This document shows, in pieces, positions 1-6,654 of a DNA stretch of 15,408 nucleotides. Every line of letters begins with the position of its first letter. Within the stretch, counting starts at the first letter, position 1. The DNA comes from Bacillota bacterium (lineage in GTDB: Bacteria; Bacillota; Clostridia; Oscillospirales; Oscillospiraceae). The position numbers and the translations under genes are program-made. Location: the NCBI GenBank assembly GCA_029268085.1, contig JAJUHD010000041.1, positions 1 through 15,408 of the forward strand, written 5' to 3'. The notes under the pieces were generated by a model, which was not told the origin of the DNA, ran no database searches, and saw only the letters and a program-made list of their open reading frames with translations.

Positions 1-1
1 A

Positions 2-736
2 GGCTACAATAACATCGACTTGACAGCTGCGTCGCAGCGCGGTATAACCGTCTGCAACATACCGGCTTACAGCACGCCTTCCGTCGTTCAGCATACCTTT
101 GCGTTGCTTCTTGAGCTTTGTATGCATGCTGGGCGGCACAGTGAGGGCGTAATGGCAGGCAAATGGAATACCTGCCGTGATTTCTGTTACTGGGAAACGC
201 CGCTTATGGAGCTTTCAGGTAAAACGCTGGGCATAATAGGCTATGGACAGATCGGGAAAGCGGTCGCGAGAACGGCAGTCTGTCTGGGAATGGAGGTTAT
301 CGCCTGCGCCGCACATCCCAGAAATGAATCGGGTATCGAAGGCGTGACTATGGCGACGATCGGGGAAGTGCTCAGCGGATCTGACGTAATAAGTCTGCAC
401 TGTCCTCTGACGGCTGAAAACAGCGGGCTTATTTGTAAAGAAACGATTGCTAAGATGCGAAACGGAGCGATAATTATCAACACCGCACGCGGAGGGCTTG
501 TAAACGAGCAGGACACTGCGGACGCTCTGAGGTCGGGAAAGCTTGGAGGCTTTGCGGCCGATGTGCTTGCAAAGGAACCGCCTGTTGACGGTAGTCCGCT
601 TTTTGGCTGCCCAAACTGCGTCATAACGCCGCACATCGCGTGGGCGCCTGTTGAGAGCAGGAAGAGGCTGATAAGCATAGCAACTGAAAATGTCCGTTCG
701 TTTATCGAAGGACATCCGCAGAATAAAGTAAATTAA
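2..736 (+). CDS. D-2-hydroxyacid dehydrogenase, 5'-truncated by the window edge
   Basis: NAD(P)-dependent reduction of a 2-keto acid or oxidation of a D-2-hydroxyacid (glycerate/hydroxypyruvate, phosphoglycerate or lactate-like; substrate not readable). The open frame runs to the window edge and begins with GYNNIDL, a family motif that sits well inside these enzymes, so roughly the first 70-90 residues lie outside. Visible: nucleotide-binding motif GYGQIG, and the three catalytic residues in order, Arg in NTARGG, Glu in AKEPP, His in TPHIAW. The segment LSGKTLGIIGYGQIG opening the Rossmann domain is typical. A TTG at 20 could be read as a start but is an internal Leu. The stop lies 17 bases before the transketolase start and its Shine-Dalgarno, so the three genes are probably one operon. 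The family is secure; the specific substrate is unknown. Confidence 0.93.
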   Translation, partial: GYNNIDLTAASQRGITVCNIPAYSTPSVVQHTFALLLELCMHAGRHSEGVMAGKWNTCRDFCYWETPLMELSGKTLGIIGYGQIGKAVARTAVCLGMEVIACAAHPRNESGIEGVTMATIGEVLSGSDVISLHCPLTAENSGLICKETIAKMRNGAIIINTARGGLVNEQDTADALRSGKLGGFAADVLAKEPPVDGSPLFGCPNCVITPHIAWAPVESRKRLISIATENVRSFIEGHPQNKVN

Positions 737-753
737 TAACGGAGGATAAGAAA

Positions 754-1584
754 ATGCCACTTGACGAAAAGCGCATTGCGGAGCTGAACGAGCTTTGCCG
801 GACATTTCGTATCGATGTGCTGAAAGCAATCCATAGTATACAGTCGGGACATCCCGGCGGGTCGCTTTCCGTATGCGAGATACTGACCCTGCTATATCAG
901 GAACTGATGAACATCGACTCCGCTAAACCCGATGACCCGAACAGAGACCGTCTGGTGCTGTGCAAGGGACACGCAGCGCCGATGCTTTACCGCAACCTTA
1001 TCGAAAAAGGCTTTATGCAGAAGGACAGCATGGGAACGCTTAGGCGCATCGACAGTCTGCTTCAGGGCCATCCATCTATACACACCCCCGGTGTGGAAAT
1101 GCCCTCAGGACCGCTCGGTATCGGGCTTTCAGCTGCTCAGGGCATGGCTATCGGCTTAAAGCTGAACAATAGTCCCGCAAGAGTATACGCTGTTCTGGGC
1201 GACGGCGAGCTGAATGAGGGCGCCGTTTGGGAAGCGGCGCAGTCCGCTCCAAAGTTCAAGCTCAGCAATCTTACCGCGGTTGTCGATTACAACAAGGTAC
1301 AGCTCGACGGTACGACTGACGAGATTATGCCGATGATCGATATTGAGGGCAAGTGGCGCTCCTTCGGCTGGAACGTCATCCGTTGTGACGGACATGATCT
1401 GAAAGCGCTGGACGGCGCGTTCAAAGCCGCCAGAGAGTATACCGAAGGCCCGACTGTCATTATAGCTGATACGGTAAAGGGCAAGGGCGTTTCGTTCATG
1501 GAAGGAAAGGCTGCATGGCACGGCAAGCCGGTTTCAGATGACGACTTAGCAAAAGCAATAGCAGAACTCGGAGGTGAAAACTGA
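754..1584 (+). CDS. Transketolase, N-terminal (ThDP-binding) subunit
   Basis: 276-residue first half of a split transketolase, which with the next gene transfers two-carbon ketol units between sugar phosphates in the cytoplasm. It carries the pyrophosphate-binding half of the thiamine diphosphate site: GHPGGS at residues 32-37, KGHAAP at 71-76, and the classic ThDP motif from GDGELNEG (149-156) to the metal-binding Asn in VDYN (about 180). The ATG at 754 is preceded by GGAGGA at good spacing. The stop TGA overlaps the next ATG by one base (TGATG), implying translational coupling. Its length fits the split-transketolase type found in Firmicutes and archaea. Split transketolases also occur with altered substrates (for example sulfosugar cleavage), so the sugar specificity is not proven by sequence. 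Confidence 0.95.
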   Translation: MPLDEKRIAELNELCRTFRIDVLKAIHSIQSGHPGGSLSVCEILTLLYQELMNIDSAKPDDPNRDRLVLCKGHAAPMLYRNLIEKGFMQKDSMGTLRRIDSLLQGHPSIHTPGVEMPSGPLGIGLSAAQGMAIGLKLNNSPARVYAVLGDGELNEGAVWEAAQSAPKFKLSNLTAVVDYNKVQLDGTTDEIMPMIDIEGKWRSFGWNVIRCDGHDLKALDGAFKAAREYTEGPTVIIADTVKGKGVSFMEGKAAWHGKPVSDDDLAKAIAELGGEN

Positions 1585-2522
1585 TGGCAAAGGCTATAAG
1601 AGAAGTTTATGGTTCAGTTCTCGCGGAGCTGGGCGAAAAGAATAAAGACATCGTCGTTCTCGACGCAGACCTTTCGGGTTCGACAAAGAGCGGCGTATTC
1701 GGAAAAGCATATCCGGAGCGCTTCTTCAACATGGGCATTGCCGAGAGCAATATGGTTGCGACGGCGGCAGGACTTTCCACAACCGGCAAAATTCCGTTTG
1801 TGAACACATTTACGGTGTTCCTTACGACACTGGGCCTGATCGCGACACGCGCGCAGGTCTGTTACGGTGAGCTCAATGTAAAATTCGGCGGCGCCTACTG
1901 CGGAATGTCTGATGCTTTCGACGGCAGCACTCACCATGCTACAGAGGATATCGCAGTCATGCGCAGTTTGCCGAATATGACGGTCATTGTACCGTCTGAT
2001 GAGAGAAGCACGCGCTGGGCAACTAATTTTGCAGTTGAGCATAAGGGTCCTGTATACCTGCGCCTTTCGCGTGACGTTTATCCCGACCTCTATAACGAGG
2101 ATATGGAGTTTAAATGCGGCAGGGGAGCCATTGTCCGCGACGGCAAGGATGTTACGGTCATCGCCTGCGGTCTTCTTGTCCACAAGGCTATGGAAGCGGC
2201 CGAAATACTCAAGGACAAAGGCATTTCGGTTCGAGTGGTCGATATGTACAGTATCAAGCCGATCGACAAGGAGCTTATTCTCAAATGCGCGGAGGAAACA
2301 GGCGCAATCGTGACAGCTGAGGAACACAACATTTACGGCGGTCTCGGCGGAGCGGTTTCCGAAGTCCTTGCATGGGGCGGAGCGGGAGTCCCGACGGAGT
2401 TCGTTGGTATTCAGGATACCTTTACTGAGAGCGGACCATATTCGCAGCTTCTTGCTAAATACGGCGTTGACGCTAACGGAGTTATTGCAGGTATCGAAAA
2501 AGTGCTGGCGCGCAAGAAATAA
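1584..2522 (+). CDS. Transketolase, C-terminal (pyrimidine-binding) subunit
   Basis: 312-residue second half of the split transketolase. It contains the conserved catalytic Glu that activates the ThDP pyrimidine ring (E54 in GIAESN), and the transketolase pyrimidine-domain signature around DAFDGSTHH. The C-terminal part (about residue 190 on) is the transketolase C-terminal domain, with the GAIVTAEEH segment. It starts inside the previous gene's stop codon, with GGAGGTG about 7 bases upstream. An intrinsic terminator follows 16 bases after the stop, so this is the last gene of the rightward operon. The pair with the preceding gene supplies both halves of a complete active site. The 2-hydroxyacid dehydrogenase upstream suggests a sugar-acid or C2/C3 side pathway rather than a housekeeping locus, but that is inference. 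Confidence 0.95.
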   Translation: MAKAIREVYGSVLAELGEKNKDIVVLDADLSGSTKSGVFGKAYPERFFNMGIAESNMVATAAGLSTTGKIPFVNTFTVFLTTLGLIATRAQVCYGELNVKFGGAYCGMSDAFDGSTHHATEDIAVMRSLPNMTVIVPSDERSTRWATNFAVEHKGPVYLRLSRDVYPDLYNEDMEFKCGRGAIVRDGKDVTVIACGLLVHKAMEAAEILKDKGISVRVVDMYSIKPIDKELILKCAEETGAIVTAEEHNIYGGLGGAVSEVLAWGGAGVPTEFVGIQDTFTESGPYSQLLAKYGVDANGVIAGIEKVLARKK

Positions 2523-2537
2523 AATGAAAAAGAAAGG

Positions 2538-2569
2538 GCGGCATTTTTTCGATAAAATGCCGCTTTTTT
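2538..2569 (+). terminator. Intrinsic terminator of the transketolase operon
   Basis: A perfect 10-bp stem, GCGGCATTTT (2538-2547) with AAAATGCCGC (2554-2563), six-base loop, followed directly by six T residues and CTTTG. It lies 16 bases after the transketolase stop and just upstream of the tRNA promoter, separating the two transcription units. The stem's inner A-T part also gives an upstream A-rich tract, but no minus-strand gene ends here. Confidence 0.93.
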
Positions 2570-2609
2570 CTTTGCAAATCGAACATCTTCTAAAAGTTCA
2601 AATTTAGTA

Positions 2610-2638
2610 TTGACACAGTCAAACTTGTTTAGTATAAT
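2610..2638 (+). promoter_or_regulatory. Consensus sigma-A promoter of the tRNA cluster
   Basis: TTGACA at 2610-2615 and TATAAT at 2633-2638, both perfect matches, with an ideal 17-base spacer. Transcription would start around 2645, about 23 bases before tRNA-Met. The leader contains a small GTTC/GAAC inverted repeat (2650-2661) whose role is unknown. Fully consensus promoters are typical of stable-RNA genes. Confidence 0.95.
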
Positions 2639-2667
2639 AGCTCTTGCCTGTTCGACAGAACGAATAT

Positions 2668-2744
2668 GGCGGCGTAGCTCAGTTGGCTAGAGCATTCGGT
2701 TCATACCCGGAGTGTCACCGGTTCAAATCCAGTCGCCGCTACCA
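2668..2744 (+). tRNA. tRNA-Met(CAT), elongator type
   Basis: 77-nt cloverleaf with encoded CCA. Acceptor 2668-2674 pairs with 2734-2740 (G1-U72 end pair), anticodon stem 2695-2699/2707-2711, anticodon CAT at 2702-2704, T-loop TTCAAAT. The sequence resembles the elongator tRNA-Met of Firmicutes rather than the initiator (no three G-C pairs in the anticodon stem) or the Ile(CAT) type. The T-stem holds a C2719/A2731 mismatch, which is unusual; the rest of the fold is sound. Confidence 0.93.
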
Positions 2745-2747
2745 AAA

Positions 2748-2770
2748 TGGGAGCACCTAGTGTGCTCCCA
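2748..2770 (+). repeat. Hairpin in tRNA-Met/tRNA-Glu spacer
   Basis: TGGGAGCAC pairs with GTGCTCCCA (9 bp) around a CTAGT loop. It begins four bases after the CCA of tRNA-Met and is followed by GTAATAT and the next tRNA. No U-tract follows, so it is not an intrinsic terminator; it may guide processing of the polycistronic precursor. A related hairpin sits in the next spacer. Confidence 0.8.
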
Positions 2771-2777
2771 GTAATAT

Positions 2778-2852
2778 GGCCCGTTGGTCAAGTGGTTAAG
2801 ACACCGCCCTTTCACGGCGGTAACATGGGTTCGAATCCCGTACGGGTCACCA
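2778..2852 (+). tRNA. tRNA-Glu(TTC)
   Basis: 75-nt cloverleaf with encoded CCA (2850-2852). Acceptor GGCCCGT pairs with ACGGGTC, anticodon stem CCGCC/GGCGG (2804-2808/2816-2820), anticodon TTC at 2811-2813, T-loop TTCGAAT, four-base variable loop. Cotranscribed with the flanking tRNAs. Confidence 0.96.
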
Positions 2853-2860
2853 CAGTTTTG

Positions 2861-2876
2861 GGGAGCGCGCGCTCCC
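2861..2876 (+). repeat. Palindromic hairpin in tRNA-Glu/tRNA-Val spacer
   Basis: GGGAGC then GCGC then GCTCCC, a perfect 16-base palindrome, beginning eight bases after tRNA-Glu. It shares the GGGAGC/GCTCCC stem with the hairpin at 2748-2770, and like that one is followed by a GTAAT box immediately before the next tRNA. There is no U-tract; a processing or spacer element is the likely role. Confidence 0.8.
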
Positions 2877-2890
2877 TATTTCTGTAATCC

Positions 2891-2967
2891 GGAGGCTTAG
2901 CTCAGCTGGTTAGAGCGCGTGCTTCACACGCACGAGGTCGTTGGTTCGAGCCCAATAGTCTCCACCA
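2891..2967 (+). tRNA. tRNA-Val(CAC)
   Basis: 77-nt cloverleaf with encoded CCA (2965-2967). Acceptor GGAGGCT pairs with AGTCTCC (one G-U), anticodon stem CGTGC/GCACG, loop TTCACAC with anticodon CAC at 2925-2927, reading GTG codons. T-arm GTTGG/CCAAT around TTCGAGC. Last gene of the tRNA cluster. Confidence 0.95.
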
Positions 2968-2970
2968 GAG

Positions 2971-3001
2971 AAAAAGCCCTGTAGTCTCAAGGCTACAGGG
3001 C
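2971..3001 (-). terminator. Intrinsic terminator of the leftward lar operon
   Basis: A 9-bp stem, GCCCTGTAG (2976-2984) with CTACAGGGC (2993-3001), loop of eight. On the minus strand it is followed by five T residues (complement of 2971-2975), the standard intrinsic terminator form, placed after larE. On the plus strand the stem has no U-tract behind it, so it may stop tRNA transcripts only weakly. Confidence 0.82.
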
Positions 3002-3025
3002 GGATAAAGAAGTTAATAATCTTGG

Positions 3026-3067
3026 GAGAAACGGCGTGATGTGCTTTGGCATGTCACGCCGTCTCTC
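3026..3067. repeat. Long inverted repeat between convergent transcripts
   Basis: ACGGCGTGA (3031-3039) pairs perfectly with TCACGCCGT (3054-3062). Outer GAGA/TCTC and inner TGTGC/GGCATG pairs extend it to about 19 bp with one mismatch and two wobbles, closing on a TTTG loop. No U-tract follows on either strand. It lies between the end of the tRNA cluster and the end of larE, so it could protect 3' ends or assist termination in both directions. The rest of 2968-3105 shows nothing else. Confidence 0.75.
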
Positions 3068-3105
3068 TTGCCGTAACTTTATTACTGCTATAAGCCATGC
3101 GGATA

Positions 3106-3915
3106 CTAACCACCTGTCGGGTTCATGCTCCCCATTTTATATCCTTCGAGATCAAGTGAAATGTACTTAAACCCCAGCTTTCTAAAGCTTTCGACAAGAG
3201 CTTTTCTTAAATCTGAGTGAGCAAGCGCTTCGATGTCTTCCGGTGGTACTTCAATACGCGCCAAATCTCCGTGCATACGGACTCGCATCTGACGGAAGCC
3301 GTTTTCCATTAGGAAGCCCTCAGCTTTTTCAATCATTCGCAGCTTTTCCTCGGTTATTGACTCACCACGGGCGATGCGGGAGGAGAGACATGCATAAGCA
3401 GGCTTGTCCCATGTCGGAAGATTAAGCTGCTTAGACAGGTTGCGGATATCGTCCTTAGAAAGTTCGGCCTCAAGGAGAGGGCTTGTAACTCCTTGTTCTA
3501 TAACAGCCTTGCGGCCCGGCCGGAAATCATCCAAATCGTCAGCATTCGAGCCTTCGGCAATATTCGTTATGCCGAGACCTTCGGCGGTTTCACGGAGCTT
3601 TGAAAGTATGTTTCGCTTACAGTAATAGCAGCGTTCGGCTGGATTTGCCGAAAATTCGGGTATTTCAAGCTCATTTATTTCGCATACAATCCAGCGTATT
3701 CCCTCAGCTTTACAAAAAGCTTCAGCGTCCTTCAGCTCAAAAGCGGGAACGGAGCGCAGCGCGGCGGTAAACGCCACCGCGTTTTCTCTGAGTATATCAT
3801 GTGCGACCTTTAGCAGAAGGGTGGAATCGACACCGCCGGAGAAAGCAATTCCTACCGTACCGTAGTCCCGTACAATCTTTTTGAGAATTTCGTATTTTTT
3901 TTCTAAAGTTTGCAT
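3106..3915 (-). CDS. larE: LarE, ATP-dependent sulfur transferase for the nickel-pincer cofactor
   Basis: PP-loop ATPase that adenylates the pyridinium biscarboxylate intermediate and inserts sulfur, converting its two carboxylates to thiocarboxylates in nickel-pincer nucleotide synthesis. The P-loop motif SGGVDS is at residues 26-31. Cysteines at 96 and 99 (CYYC) and 176 (ACLSS) match the three-cysteine LarE type that holds an Fe-S cluster, as opposed to the single sacrificial Cys176 of Lactiplantibacillus LarE. I chose the ATG at 3915 because AAAGGA lies about 6 bases upstream and it gives a 269-residue protein with Cys at 176. A GTG at 3945 overlapping the larC stop would add ten residues and has no comparable ribosome site. 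Last gene of the leftward run; terminator hairpin follows. Confidence 0.93.
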   Translation of the reverse strand: MQTLEKKYEILKKIVRDYGTVGIAFSGGVDSTLLLKVAHDILRENAVAFTAALRSVPAFELKDAEAFCKAEGIRWIVCEINELEIPEFSANPAERCYYCKRNILSKLRETAEGLGITNIAEGSNADDLDDFRPGRKAVIEQGVTSPLLEAELSKDDIRNLSKQLNLPTWDKPAYACLSSRIARGESITEEKLRMIEKAEGFLMENGFRQMRVRMHGDLARIEVPPEDIEALAHSDLRKALVESFRKLGFKYISLDLEGYKMGSMNPTGG

Positions 3916-3941
3916 ATGCCGTCCTTTCAGAGGACTGAAAA

Positions 3942-5150
3942 TCACCGCTTAATAAGCTTCGCAGCCTGACAGAGCGTCAAATCGTTTTCTTTTGCAATTT
4001 TGGCTAGATCATCATATTCCGGCTTGGAAATATCCCCGGAGATTTTTACATGAACAGCTCCGTAGGGAGTTTCTACCGTTTCTATTATTCTTGGCAAGGT
4101 GATTCGGCGGCAACTGCTGATCCGCACACCCAGACTGGTTGTATGACGGAGCATAATTTCCGCAAGTCTTTCCGTATCTTCGCTCCTGCAAAGACAACAG
4201 AGCATCACTCCTGGGCGTGATTTTTTCATGCCGATCGGAATATAATAAGCGTCCAGAGCCCCGTTTTCCAAAAGTCTGTCCATGGCAAAGGCGATGGCTT
4301 CGCCGGTCATATCGTCCAAATTGCAGCAGATTTCCTCGACTGTTTCCCGCGGAGCCTGTGACTCCCCGATAAAGGCCCTGATAAAATTCGGGGCCGAAAA
4401 GACCTTGGTTCCTACACCGTATCCAACAGCGCTCACTGACATTTCCGGCTGAGAAACAAATTTTTTTACAAAATGCTTTAGAAGAGCCGCGCCTGTCGGA
4501 GTGCAGAGTTCACCGTCAATTTTACCGCCGTAAGTTGGGATGCCTTTAAGCAATTCGGCGGTCGCGGGGGCAGGCACAGGCATAAGCCCATGAGCACATC
4601 TGACCTGTCCGCTTCCGACATGGATCGGCGAGGCGTAAATCTCATCAGGTGAAAGCTGCTCTATCAGCATACAGAAAGCAACGATATCGGCAACCGCGTC
4701 AAGTGAACCAAGCTCATGGAAATGGACTTCATCAAGCGGCCTGTTATGAACCTTTGCCTCGGCCTCGGCGATTGAGCAGTATATGCTGACGGCATCCTTG
4801 CGAACTGTCTCGGAAATCGGCAAACTGCTTATTATTAAGAGAACTTCTTCAAGTCCTCTATGCTGATGAATATGCGAGAAGTTGTGACTGTGCCCGTGAT
4901 TATGTCCGTGCCGATGCTCAGAGCTTTCATTGTCACAGTGGCCTTCCTCTTGCCCGTGTACTAGAACATGGACGCGACGACCGCCGATACCGGAGCTTTC
5001 GGTATTCTCCAGTATCATCTCAACGCCGGGAATACCAAGGCTGTTAAATTTATCGACAAAGCTCTCAGGCTTTCCCAGACAGTCCAACAGAGCGGCGTTG
5101 AGCATATCACCCGCAGCGCCCATGCTGCAGTCAAAGTAAAGTGTTTTCAT
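3942..5150 (-). CDS. larC: LarC, nickel insertase (cyclometallase) for the nickel-pincer cofactor
   Basis: 402-residue CTP-dependent enzyme that inserts nickel into the thiocarboxylated pyridinium mononucleotide, forming the C-Ni bond. The N-terminus CSMGAAGDM is the family signature. A histidine-rich stretch at about residues 79-97 (ten His in HxH patterns) is a nickel-binding or storage segment seen in many LarC proteins. The C-terminal half contains CNLDDMTGE and the GMKKSRPG segment. It is one continuous frame, unlike the L. plantarum gene, where larC1 and larC2 are joined by a programmed frameshift. The ATG overlaps the larB stop (ATGA), with GAGGA about 6 bases upstream, so the two genes are translationally coupled. 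Confidence 0.94.
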   Translation of the reverse strand: MKTLYFDCSMGAAGDMLNAALLDCLGKPESFVDKFNSLGIPGVEMILENTESSGIGGRRVHVLVHGQEEGHCDNESSEHRHGHNHGHSHNFSHIHQHRGLEEVLLIISSLPISETVRKDAVSIYCSIAEAEAKVHNRPLDEVHFHELGSLDAVADIVAFCMLIEQLSPDEIYASPIHVGSGQVRCAHGLMPVPAPATAELLKGIPTYGGKIDGELCTPTGAALLKHFVKKFVSQPEMSVSAVGYGVGTKVFSAPNFIRAFIGESQAPRETVEEICCNLDDMTGEAIAFAMDRLLENGALDAYYIPIGMKKSRPGVMLCCLCRSEDTERLAEIMLRHTTSLGVRISSCRRITLPRIIETVETPYGAVHVKISGDISKPEYDDLAKIAKENDLTLCQAAKLIKR

Positions 5151-5905
5151 TTTGTTGTCCTCATATGATTTATCATGCTTGCCAGATACCCTGCACCGAA
5201 ACCGTTATCGATGTTGACAACACTAACGCCGCTGGCACAGGAGTTGAGCATCGAAAGCAGCGCGGCGACACCGCCGAAGGAAGCTCCATATCCGACACTG
5301 GTCGGAACGGCTATTACCGGACAATCAGCCAGACCGCCTATGACGCTCGCAAGAGCGCCTTCCATTCCGGCAACAGCGACAATCACGTTTGCATCCATGA
5401 TTTCTTTTGCAAACGACAGAAGACGGTGAACGCCGGAAACGCCGACATCGTATAGCCTGAAAACCTCGTTGCCCAGCACTTCGGCAGTCAGCGCGGCTTC
5501 CTCGGCAACGGGGATATCACTGGTACCGCCCGTAGCAATAATTATTTTGCCGTTGCCATTGGGAATCGGCATACTGCCAACGATCCCAACCTTTGCATCA
5601 CGGCGGTAATCCAAGGCAAAAGTTTTTGATATAAACTCAGCCGCGTTTCCATCAAGGCGGGTTATAAGGATACGTTCCTGCCCCGACGATTGCATGGAGG
5701 AAATTATTCCGCATATCTGTTCAGGTGTTTTTCCTGCGCCGTATATCACCTCGGATATTCCCTGGCGTATTGCCCGGTGATGATCGACCTTGGCATAACC
5801 CAGGTCCTCAAACGGTTCCAGCTTAAGTTTTAGAATAGCATTTTCCGCACTCAGACAGCCGTTTTCAACCTGACGCAAAATTTCAGCAATATTGTCTTTG
5901 TCCAT
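5147..5905 (-). CDS. larB: LarB, nicotinate-AD carboxylase/hydrolase of nickel-pincer cofactor synthesis
   Basis: First enzyme of nickel-pincer nucleotide synthesis: it carboxylates the pyridinium ring of nicotinic acid adenine dinucleotide and hydrolyses the dinucleotide. The C-terminal half is AIR-carboxylase (PurE)-like, with VGSMPIPNGNG, ATGGTSDIPVAEEA, VAGMEGALASVIGGL and VPTSVGYGASFGG. The start is the ATG at 5905, six bases after GGAG (252 residues); a TTG at 5917 is in frame but its own GAG belongs to that ribosome site. A 92-base gap (5906-5997) separates it from the CoA-transferase; I see no convincing promoter there (the best -10, TATATT, has a very poor -35), so readthrough from upstream is plausible. 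Confidence 0.94.
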   Translation of the reverse strand: MDKDNIAEILRQVENGCLSAENAILKLKLEPFEDLGYAKVDHHRAIRQGISEVIYGAGKTPEQICGIISSMQSSGQERILITRLDGNAAEFISKTFALDYRRDAKVGIVGSMPIPNGNGKIIIATGGTSDIPVAEEAALTAEVLGNEVFRLYDVGVSGVHRLLSFAKEIMDANVIVAVAGMEGALASVIGGLADCPVIAVPTSVGYGASFGGVAALLSMLNSCASGVSVVNIDNGFGAGYLASMINHMRTTK

Positions 5906-5997
5906 AGAAATCTCCAATCAAAATCCTTTAGCTGCCGCAGAGCATATGGCATCTTCGAGGAGAATATAATCAGAACAGCATGTAATAGTATTATTGC

Positions 5998-6654
5998 TTA
6001 TACCATGCTTTTAAGTTCCGGACTTATGATAAGGGAGGCCTCGGTTCCGCTCTGAATCTGCTCCAGAGTAAATTCCGGATTGTACTCCGTAAGTACCAGC
6101 CCTTCGGGAGTGACCTCTATAACGCCCATCTCGGTTATGATTTTGGAGACACATTTGACGGCGGTATAGGGGAGTCTGCACTTTTTTAAAATTTTAGGGG
6201 AGCCCTTGGCAGTGTGCTCCATGGCAACAATGACTTTTTTAGCTCCGACGAGCAAATCCATCGCGCCTCCCATACCGGGCATTTTTTTGCCCGGTATAAT
6301 CCAGTTGGATAGAGAGCCCTCTTCGTCTACCTCAAGACCGCCAAGCACAGTAGCGTCCACATGGCCGCCGCGAATCAGACCAAAGGAAACGGAGGAATCA
6401 ATGAAACTGCCCCCGGGAGCGACAGCCGCGGCAGCTCCGCCTGCATTAACTGTGTGAATAGGATCGTGATTGTCGTCGGTAACAGGGCCGGTCCCGATAA
6501 TTCCGTTTTCGGACTGTAAGGTAACGCGTATATTTTCGGGCAGATAATTGGGAACCAGCGTAGGAAGGCCGATACCGAGATTAACAACGTCACCGTCTTT
6601 AAGTTCCTTTGCTACTCGAGCGGCAATAAAGCCTTTGATTTCACTCTGTTCCAT
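5998..6654 (-). CDS. atoA: 3-oxoacid (acetoacetate-type) CoA-transferase, subunit B
   Basis: 218-residue beta subunit of a class I CoA-transferase of the acetate/butyrate-acetoacetate type. It carries the catalytic Glu that forms the acyl-glutamyl and glutamyl-CoA intermediates: SENG at residues 48-51, E49. GIGLPT at 27-32 and GGAMDLLVGA are also typical. The start codon overlaps the stop of subunit A (TAATG), with AAGGAGG about 9 bases upstream, as expected for a stoichiometric heteromer. In context it probably activates acetoacetate released by the BKACE enzyme, with acetyl-CoA or another acyl-CoA as donor. Exact acid specificity cannot be read; the gene name is by similarity. Confidence 0.92.
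   Translation of the reverse strand: MEQSEIKGFIAARVAKELKDGDVVNLGIGLPTLVPNYLPENIRVTLQSENGIIGTGPVTDDNHDPIHTVNAGGAAAAVAPGGSFIDSSVSFGLIRGGHVDATVLGGLEVDEEGSLSNWIIPGKKMPGMGGAMDLLVGAKKVIVAMEHTAKGSPKILKKCRLPYTAVKCVSKIITEMGVIEVTPEGLVLTEYNPEFTLEQIQSGTEASLIISPELKSMV

Noticed and set aside
2668..2967. tRNA cluster as an integration site of a mobile element
   Set aside because: There is no integrase, no duplicated tRNA 3' end and no attachment-like repeat in the window.
5906..5997. Separate promoter for larBCE
   Set aside because: The best -10 (TATATT) has a -35 matching only two of six consensus bases at proper spacing, so I do not call one.
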